This document shows, one piece after another, positions 57,116 through 64,000 of a stretch of 64,000 nt of DNA. The DNA comes from Mycogone perniciosa (taxonomy: Eukaryota; Ascomycota; Sordariomycetes; Hypocreales; Hypocreaceae): the NCBI GenBank assembly GCA_025331125.1, contig JAOALB010000113.1, forward strand, positions 1 through 64,000, written 5' to 3'. The notes beneath the pieces are model-generated. The model did not search any database. It was not told where the DNA came from and was given only the letters and a program-made list of their open reading frames with translations. The position numbers and the translations under genes are program-made. The first letter of the stretch is position 1; each line of letters begins with the position of its first letter.

Positions 57116-58747
57116 CGTCGTCGTCGCTATCGCTATGGCGGGGAGAATTTCGACGTCAGTTCTGGTGATGAAGGCAGGGCAAGGGTTTGTGTCTGTATAG
57201 CTACCAGAGCATGACGGACAAAGCAGATGAAAGAGAAGGACCCAAGTTGCGAAGAAACCGAGCCAGCAGCCAGAGAAAAGGACATAAAGAAGGGGAGCTG
57301 GAAGAAGAAGAAAAAATTGAGCCCAAAGAGCGATAGGATTCAGATGTCGCGTGTCTCTGGTGAGGTGATGATTCTAACAATGACGTGCTAACTTGCGGTG
57401 TCGGCGCCATGAGCACAGACAGGGACTGCCAGCCTTAGTCTTATAGTGCTTATGTCCACCAAATTTCACCACCTCCAGGGCTCTATCTCGCCATCGATTC
57501 ACTAACACTCCGTCCCAATACTTCGTATTCGCCAGCCATAAAATAAAAGATCAATGTGAGGCTGAAACGTCTGCGTCTGCCATCAACGAGCATATTCTGG
57601 CCAGCACCAGACATTGAAAAGACGTGACGAAGCTAAAGAAATGACTCGAAACTCACCCATCGCTCCAGGCAAAAGCAGCGTCCCTCCGTTGTGCTTCGTC
57701 TCCTCCTTCATCGCTATCCGATCGCATCCTCGACAAGCTGGGCTTTGCGGCCTCTTCATCTTCGTCTTCTTGATAGAGATATGCATGCCACAACCAGATT
57801 TTCTTGTGCTTTCGTCGTACAATCACAATCTGCAGCAGGCAGTCGTACGTGGTGGCGTAATAGATGTATAGAGAGAAGAGATGGGAAGAGAGGAGAAGTG
57901 GGAAGATGGAATAAGTCGGTGTCTTCCTGAACAATGATTGCTACACAAGGAGCTGCAGCCTGCCGTTTTGTACTGCAAGTCTGCAACGCCCCTTGAACGA
58001 CCTTCGCTCAGTCTTTACGGGGAAGTATTAATACTTCGTACTTAGTAGACACGAACGGGATATGTGTCCGCTTCATCCGGCCATCGGTAGCGGCTGCACG
58101 GCGTACGGAGCCGAACAGAGAACTGAGCCGGATCACCATCTCGTTGGACTATGCAGGGATATAAATCCACTGTTCTGCGTATGCCCCTGAAGCATCTCCG
58201 TCATCATTGTGGGCGTGACCCCGGTAACCCGGGTTGGATCCGGGGTCATGTGTTCGGAGCTCTGAGACCTGCAGGTCTTAGTGCAGGGGTCTGCTCGTTA
58301 TCTCAGCTCCAAGACTCAAGACAAACCAACTAACAACAAAGCCAAGTGTTGTAACAGTGGATTGACGAGAAGCTTCTTCATTCCTGCCTGTGACACTGTC
58401 CAAGTCTGAGAACCCACCGCCTTTGGGGAGTGTATCATCACCATTACACAAAAGATGTGGGATCAGCTCTGTCTTGCATCACTGCCCTCTCACGGCTCAG
58501 ACGGGCAAGAGTACTCGAGAAATCATGCCATTACAGCTGACCAAGAACGATGTGCCCAGAAGGTTCGATCGAATTTGTGTGTCCCAAGGACTCAGATCGA
58601 AGTTGACTTTGCAAAACTGGACCAGATGATGTCATCGTCATCCTTGGGACCCTCGGTATATAAACAGGTTATCCAGCTTCGACAACTACAGGCCAACAGT
58701 TCCATCCCAAGGTATTAACGGCAGGCAATTCTTACGCTAAACACACC
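57116..58747. other. Divergent intergenic region with nested palindromes
   Basis: This 1.6-kb spacer lies between the DUG2-like gene (minus) and the PhiA-like gene (plus). No gene is supported. At 58216-58248 and 58265-58278 are nested perfect palindromes about 0.5 kb upstream of the PhiA-like start. TACTTCGTA-type motifs are near 57517 and 58031. Confidence 0.45.
58216..58248. promoter_or_regulatory. Nested dyad, possible transcription-factor site
   Basis: TGACCCCGG (58216-58224) and CCGGGGTCA (58240-58248) are perfect reverse complements, and between them lies the 10-bp palindrome AACCCGGGTT (58226-58235). A separate 14-bp palindrome AGACCTGCAGGTCT follows at 58265-58278. The CCCCGG and CCGGGG arms fit the CreA consensus SYGGRG, but a zinc-cluster dimer site is equally possible. 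The nearest start downstream is the PhiA-like gene. Confidence 0.35.
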
Positions 58748-59383
58748 ATGCAGCCGTATCTGTTTCTCCTCAGCCTTCTAGGCCTCACTGCAGCAAACAG
58801 TTTCTACACCATCACCGCACACACTCCCGACCACCCGCATCTGGACGGCAAAGTCATCCACGCTCGCGACAGGTCCTTCATCATCGGTGCCGCAAGTCCT
58901 AGCACCCGCTGTGGCGTCAGGAATGCGCAGCATTGTCCGGCTGGCGATGCCACTTTGATCAACGAGAACATGTCCTATCTCGCTGTAAGTTCTAACGATC
59001 TTTCTTGAAATTGGCTTGTACTCATTCGTGACACCCTTCAGGCCGCTGTCCCTGGCGGCCAGTTCATCTATGTCGCTCCTGATGGCTCGATCAGCTATCC
59101 CTCCGCCCACTCGACCCTGCGACCTCCCGGCTCCCAGGTCGGCGGCTTCTACTCTTATCAGATCCCATCCGCCCGTAATCCTCCCGCTACCGTTTTATCC
59201 TGGCAGTCAAAGGAAGGCCCCGCTGGGCTTTGGGCATGTCCTGTTTCCGCCGCCGTGCCGGTCACTCACCAAGCAGTGCTGAAGGCAGCGACAGTGGCTT
59301 TTAAGGCCGAGGGATGCCTTCCGGTGGCAGGGATCCGTATTCAGCCTGCGGGAAGCTCCTTCGGGGCTTGGGAGTATACTTGA
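58748..59383 (+). CDS. Secreted cell-wall protein, PhiA / IgE-binding family
   Basis: Two exons (58748-58984 and 59042-59383, 57-nt intron) encode 192 residues. The start gives a signal peptide (MQPYLFLLSLLGLTAANS). The mature part begins FYTITAHTPDHPHLDGKVI and has the usual order of the fungal PhiA-like and IgE-binding cell-wall proteins: a short beta-rich N-terminus, a conserved ATLI strand, a GGQFIYVAPDGSISY block, and a C-terminal WACPV...GC segment. In Aspergillus, PhiA-type proteins sit in the wall and affect conidium and phialide formation, and some bind IgE. The membership is clear by shape, but I would not claim orthology to phiA. No GPI signal is seen. Confidence 0.78.
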
Positions 59384-59538
59384 TGGCTGATGGAGAGACA
59401 ATGACAGATGGGCCATGTCATCAAGTCATTGTCAGCACATGAGTTCTGTATCTCAAGTTCTGTCAACAAAGTGTGAATTGTAGCGTTTCAATACAATCTT
59501 CAAATACTTCACACATGATCATACCCCACAACTTCCAT

Positions 59539-62500
59539 TTAATCCAGCAACAACTCGAAATCGAACTCCTTATCCGTCCTCAACTGGTACTGAGGCAGCG
59601 TCCACGGACCACACGCTCCCGTCCCAAGCCCATGATGCGCCCAATCCAACCTCACAATCGTATCCTCCCTTTTCCTCTCATGCAATTCATATGGATGCGT
59701 ACACTCATCAACATCTTCCGTTGTGTAATGCATCGCCGAGAAGCTTGCTCCCTCAAGGTCTCCAAACCTCGCCCGCAGGATCCGATTCTTCGCTTCCTTG
59801 TCGACGAACTCCACCCAGCGCACGTCGGTCCTGTTTCCACTGTCTTGTGGAAACTCGTAGTCTACCCAGAGGTCATCCACGCTGGCCTCCCAGTTCCCAA
59901 AGGGTTGCGAAAGCTTCACGTCTCGGTACGAAGGTCCTGGGCCGCGGCCCCACCACCGGGCTGTGTGGATACCCGCGACGCCGAGGGTGATGCCGATGCG
60001 GGCGAATGTCTCGGGGAGCAGTAAGCCGTGCGGCTTTCCGTGGACGCGAAGGGAGACGGTGTCGCCCTTGAAGTGATATGAAAGATTCACGTCAACACCC
60101 CAAGCTAGGACCGGGGCAGCAATCCTGGCATGGATTTCGACTTTCACGTCGTCACCTTCATGCCACTTAATTTGTCGGACGTGGGTGGATGTTTGGTGGA
60201 GACGTCTGTCGATCCACTGTTTTCCGTGGCCACCACGATCGTTGTTGGTGAGAGCGCGGTAAAAGTCGATGTACAAGGGCTCTGTGAGGAGCTCAACATC
60301 TGGTTTGGTTGCTCGTCGCCAGCTGACTAACGCGCCGGAGGATAGGTCAATGCCCCAAGTCGAGATTCCGGACGATGAGGAGATTGAAAGATATGTCTGG
60401 CTTGTCCTAGATATCTTCGGCTTGGGATTGGATGGCTCCAACGAGATCAATTGAGTGATGGGCGAGGGGTTGGACACTGGGAGCTGGCCGAAAGCGACTT
60501 GGTGTCCAGCAGGTGCCCAATTCGTTGCCTCTTTCAGACTGAAGTAAAGATTCAGGTATGCCTCGCCGTTGATATCAGTCAACTTGTCGTGGGGAAAGTC
60601 ATCAACTGTGAGTATTGCTTCAGTGTGTGGTTTGATGCCTGCACAACATGTGAGTCTCCAGCTTTAATATTTGACAGATTGACAATGAGAAAACGCAATA
60701 CATACCTTTTGGGATAGGCAAAGTCCCGTTGGCTATCCTTTTCCCACCATCCGTCACAACCTCCCATGTACAAGCCAGGTGCTCCAGGCCAATGAAGTCG
60801 TAGCGATTCACAATCGTGACTTTGCAACCCTTTAAATAAATTGTTTGCACAGGCTCAATAAGTTTGGCGTAGTCGACGATATTAGGCGTCGGGGTATGGT
60901 TAGCAAACAGCAGTCCATCCATGACGAAGTCGTAATCATTTGGGATGTCCCCAAAGTCGCCACCATATCCCATGTATTCTTTCCCATCTTTCGTTCTAGT
61001 CCGTAGGCCCTATCACAAAGTTTAGAAGTCATGTGTGCAACAGAAATTCGCGAGACTTACGTGGTTGGCCCATTCCCATACAAACCCTCCCATAAGTCGC
61101 GGGTATTTGTAGAATGCCTCGACGTACTCCGTCCCACCTCCCCCAGAATTCCCCATCGCATGAAGGAACTCACAGAGTACCAATGGCTTCTTCCAGTCCC
61201 GTTCCTTGGCGAATTCGTTCACGACAGTGTCAACCCAGGGGTACATGCGGCTGAAGATGTCTGCCGTCTGGGCATCTTGGTCGCCTTCGTAATGAACCAG
61301 TCGTGTTTGGTCCATCTCTTTGATGCAGTCGTACATGGCCTGGTGGTTTCTGCCATAGAACGCCTCATTTCCCAATGACCAAAGTATTATACAAGTGTGG
61401 TTCTTGTCTCTCGCAACCATCTGCCTCGCTCGATCGACGTATTGTTCTTTCCACGCCGGGTTATCAGAAGCAAAGGCAGCTGGGTCCTTGCCACCGATCT
61501 CCCCAAACCCATGACATTCAAGATCTGCCTCATCCAATATCCAGAGGCCAAGCTCATCCGCAACATCATAGAGTCTCGGGTCGTTGATTTGATGAGATGT
61601 TCGGATAGCATTAATGTTGTGCGTCTTCATGATAAGTAAATCCCCTCGCATGAATTCATACGGAACAGCTCGTCCATGGTCGGGATGGTGTTCGTGTCGG
61701 TTCACGCCACGAATCTTGATGGGCTTGCCGTTGACGCAAAAAACACCATCGATCAGAGCCGCAGTTCGAAACCCAACCCGATGAACCAGGCTGCATTTGT
61801 CGCCACCCAGGATGTTGAGAACCAGCGTATACAAGTATGGCGTCTCAGCTGTCCATTTTTCTGGCTTTTCCACGGGCAACTCGAAAGAGCCTGATTTTCC
61901 AACGTCTTTGGTGCTCTGTAGAACCTCTTTTCCGTGGCTGTCCAGAAGTCTGAGCTGGATAGCTGAAGGCGCGCTCATCTCCACCTTTACTCTGAGTGTA
62001 GCATTCTCGTAGTTGTCATCGAGATCCGTCACAACCTGAAAGTCGACAGGATGAACCTTGGGGAACGCATGCAGAAAGACATCGCGAAAAATGCCACTGA
62101 GCCACCATTGATCTTGGTCCTCGAGATAGCTTCCGTCGCATCTCTGATAGACTTCAACCGCCAAGGCATTGTTTGATCCAGTTTTGACGAGCTCTGTCAC
62201 GTCAAACTCGCTGGGATTCCGGGATCCTTGCGAATACCCGACCTCTGTCCCATTCACCCAAACCTTGAAAGCAGCATCTACACCCTCAAAGCGCAAACGA
62301 ATCTGGTGTTCGGCAAATGAGTCCTTCACAACGAAGTTTGTCACATACCTCCCGCATTCATTCTCCTGGTATGGGACATGAGGAGGATCGACTGGCCATG
62401 GGTAAATAACGTTCGTGTATTGGGGCCCTTTTCCATATCCTTGTAGTTGCCACATTCCGGGAACCGTAATGTCAGAGAAGCCTGATGTGTCATGATCTGG

Positions 62501-62722
62501 CTTGTAGAAATCCTGAGGTCCCTCAAAGGGGGACTTGGACAAAGAGAACTTCCATACGCCTGACAGGCATTGTGCCTTGGCCTTTGTCACATCCCGGGTA
62601 AGGGCCTCCGCCTCGGTGCCATAAAGATAGAAGTGACTTCTTGGAGGAAGAGTATTGCGATGAATGACATTAATATTGCTCCAGTCGGGCAGGGATTCGG
62701 GAAAGACGTGAGCGTCAGACAT
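59539..62722 (-). CDS. Intracellular beta-galactosidase, GH2 (LacZ/Lac4 type)
   Basis: Three exons (62722-61061, 61009-60706, 60638-59539) encode 1021 residues, the full length of fungal GH2 beta-galactosidases. Order: sugar-binding jelly-roll (VPGMWQLQGYGKGPQYTNV), immunoglobulin-like domain, TIM barrel, then the beta-galactosidase small-chain domain. In the barrel, the acid/base is Glu453 in WSLGNEAF and the nucleophile Glu518 in LCEFLHAMGNS. RGVNRHEHHPDHGRA and DEADLECHGF are conserved. The start at 62722 is the first ATG and sits in a GCCGCCATGT context; the frame opens upstream only with TTG, so the apparent hydrophobic leader is not real. There is no signal peptide, so the enzyme is cytosolic. 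It should cleave lactose and other beta-galactosides. No lactose permease is adjacent. Confidence 0.92.
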
Positions 62723-63683
62723 GGCGGCGGACCACGCGTGTAAGCAGAGACAAATTAGGCGGTGATATAGCCGCAAATCTCGCTAGTATCAATATTTCTG
62801 GAAGGACAAAAACTGAAGGATTCTTATTGAAAAGTATATGTTCTGGTTCAGTCAAGTTAATTCAAGGATGAAGTGAGGAGATGGAAGTCGGGGAAGGCTG
62901 AGGGGTAAGTAAGCACATGTGGTATGCAGGATCTAGTCAGCACCAAATTCCCCCACCAAACTATTACCTCACTACGGAGTATATTAAACGAACTTGGAAT
63001 TGCATTGTTATTCACTATCACTTTTGTGGAAACGGGCCGTGATGGTAATTTTGGTAGCTGCACAGGGTACAGAGTGTATAGTTTGCGTGGTGGATTAAAA
63101 TCCTACCCTATCAACGCCGTCTATCTTGACTACCTCGGAATAGGGTGAACAGAGACAATGGGATCGTGAAGATGACCCATCAGAGGTAAGCAGCGAGTTA
63201 ACATCTTGAGGTGCAAAGCGCATGAAAGAAGTGTCATGCTATTAACGCGTACAAGATGGCTGGGATTGAAGAAGATGTAGACCTCTCACCCGCCAACCAT
63301 AGTCTCAACTTATCAGACCAACAAGCGTAAAAGCCTTCCTGACAAGAACAGTCGAAAAAACTGCAAACTCGAAAATCAAATCCGACGTATTTGTGACAGA
63401 ACGTGTTTCTTTGTGTGCCATGTGTTGAGTAGACTGATGCTTTGCGCATTGTTCTCCAGTCGAAATTTCCTTTACTTCGGCGTATCCATTGTGTGTCCAG
63501 CCCGTTGTCTATAACCTCATCCCAGCAGTCATGTGTGCCAGCATCTGCTTTGACAGGGAGGTAAATGAAAGAATCCACCTGGGAAATGAGAGTTGGTGCC
63601 TCTGTATTGCTTCGGGTCTCCATTTGTCCTGCGTTTGCAGTTCATCTTCTTTTTCGTTACGTTGGTTTTGTTCCTCTCGTCTC
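62723..63683. other. Promoter region and 3' untranslated sequence
   Basis: This 960-bp spacer carries the beta-galactosidase promoter and the 3' end of the Myb-like gene. A TACGGAGTA motif lies at about 62972. An open frame at 63234-63623 (minus) is in the wrong place for the spliced Myb-like gene and shows no family features. Confidence 0.4.
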
Positions 63684-64000
63684 TCACTGATCTCTTGGCC
63701 GATGGCGGCAATATATTTGCCTGATGGCCAGCATTGTTCGATCGCTGAATATTCGCTGTTGATGTAATGTTAGAATGAAAGCACCCTCCTCGCCCCATTT
63801 CAAATAAAGAGAACGACTTACTCTGATTTCTGACCAGCTCGTGCCGCTGGCCCGAAGTTCCAGCAGCCGGGCAATCTCTTCGGCAGTCCAACGCCTCAAC
63901 ATACTTGGCCTACTTTGGAACTTTGGGGGTAATAAGTTAGTATACCCAAATGCTTGAATAATGTCACGTCATTGAAAGACTTACTTCATTTGAGGGGCCA
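63684..64000 (-). CDS. Myb/SANT-like DNA-binding protein, partial (5' end outside window)
   Basis: The 3' end of a minus-strand gene runs in from the right edge. Three exons are visible: 64000-63985, 63920-63822 and 63755-63684, with introns of 64 and 66 nt. They join as GPSNE, FQSRPSMLRRWTAEEIARLL...SWSEIR, then RIFSDRTMLAIRQIYCRHRPRDQ and stop. The pattern W-T-x-E-E...L...G-x-S-W-x-E-I...F-x-x-R-T-x-x-A-I-R is a Myb/SANT-type homeodomain-like unit at the very C-terminus. Such fungal proteins bind DNA or sit in chromatin factors. The N-terminal part and function cannot be judged here. Confidence 0.65.

Noticed and set aside
62723..62776. Signal peptide on the beta-galactosidase
   Set aside because: The upstream extension starts with TTG, not ATG; the first ATG at 62722 has a strong initiation context and no signal peptide.
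63234..63623. 129-residue minus-strand reading frame
   Set aside because: The Myb-like gene splices to a stop at 63684, so this falls in its 3' untranslated region.
1..64000. Intact tRNA, rRNA or CRISPR array
   Set aside because: None found: no complete tRNA cloverleaf was seen, there is no rDNA-like sequence, and no regularly spaced repeats; CRISPR is not expected in a fungus.

Overview
This window is nuclear DNA of a filamentous ascomycete, most likely one of the Eurotiales (Aspergillus/Penicillium group). Three things point there: short GT..AG introns of about 49-117 nt that rejoin conserved protein families in frame; the gene content (a PhiA/IgE-binding-type cell-wall protein, a modin-like protein, a DUF7580 protein, a Cdc4-type F-box protein and a DUG2-type peptidase); and a retrotransposon with the AT-rich, both-strand C-to-T signature of repeat-induced point mutation (RIP). 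The genus is inference; no search was run.

Layout. 1-6.4 kb: one apparently full-length LINE of the Tad1/I type on the minus strand (306-6209), flanked by a 12-bp target-site duplication, ending in an (AAAC)n tail and destroyed by RIP. 6.4-16 kb: acyltransferase-3 membrane protein, a one-TM hypothetical protein, a tiny Kex2-type secreted peptide gene, an M3 metallopeptidase (five exons) and a prolyl-4-hydroxylase-like dioxygenase. 15.6-25.2 kb: gene-poor stretch holding two small secreted eight-cysteine proteins, a BTB-like remnant and much unassigned sequence. 25.2-41.6 kb: glycosylasparaginase, a Ser/Arg-rich membrane protein, a secreted 14-cysteine protein, the 1050-residue Cdc4-type F-box/WD40 protein and a modin-like protein. 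44.6-54 kb: O-methyltransferase and double-hotdog thioesterase (convergent), then a head-to-head pair of DUF7580 and zinc-finger genes, each with one apparent disabling lesion, then a DUF4185-type protein. 54.3-64 kb: DUG2-like glutathione-degrading peptidase, PhiA-like wall protein, intracellular GH2 beta-galactosidase, and the 3' end of a Myb/SANT-like gene that runs off the right edge.

The core genes cover peptide turnover (M3 peptidase, DUG2), glycoprotein turnover (glycosylasparaginase), sugar use (beta-galactosidase) and cell-cycle ubiquitination (Cdc4 type). The accessory genes (small secreted Cys-rich proteins, DUF7580 and zinc-finger proteins, modin-like) sit mainly in gene-poor sequence. 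I do not see one coherent biosynthetic cluster. The best candidates for something undescribed are the four small secreted, mostly Cys-rich minus-strand genes between 11 and 31.4 kb and the paired lesions near 49-52 kb. Coordinates of spliced genes are outer limits; exon limits are given in the evidence.
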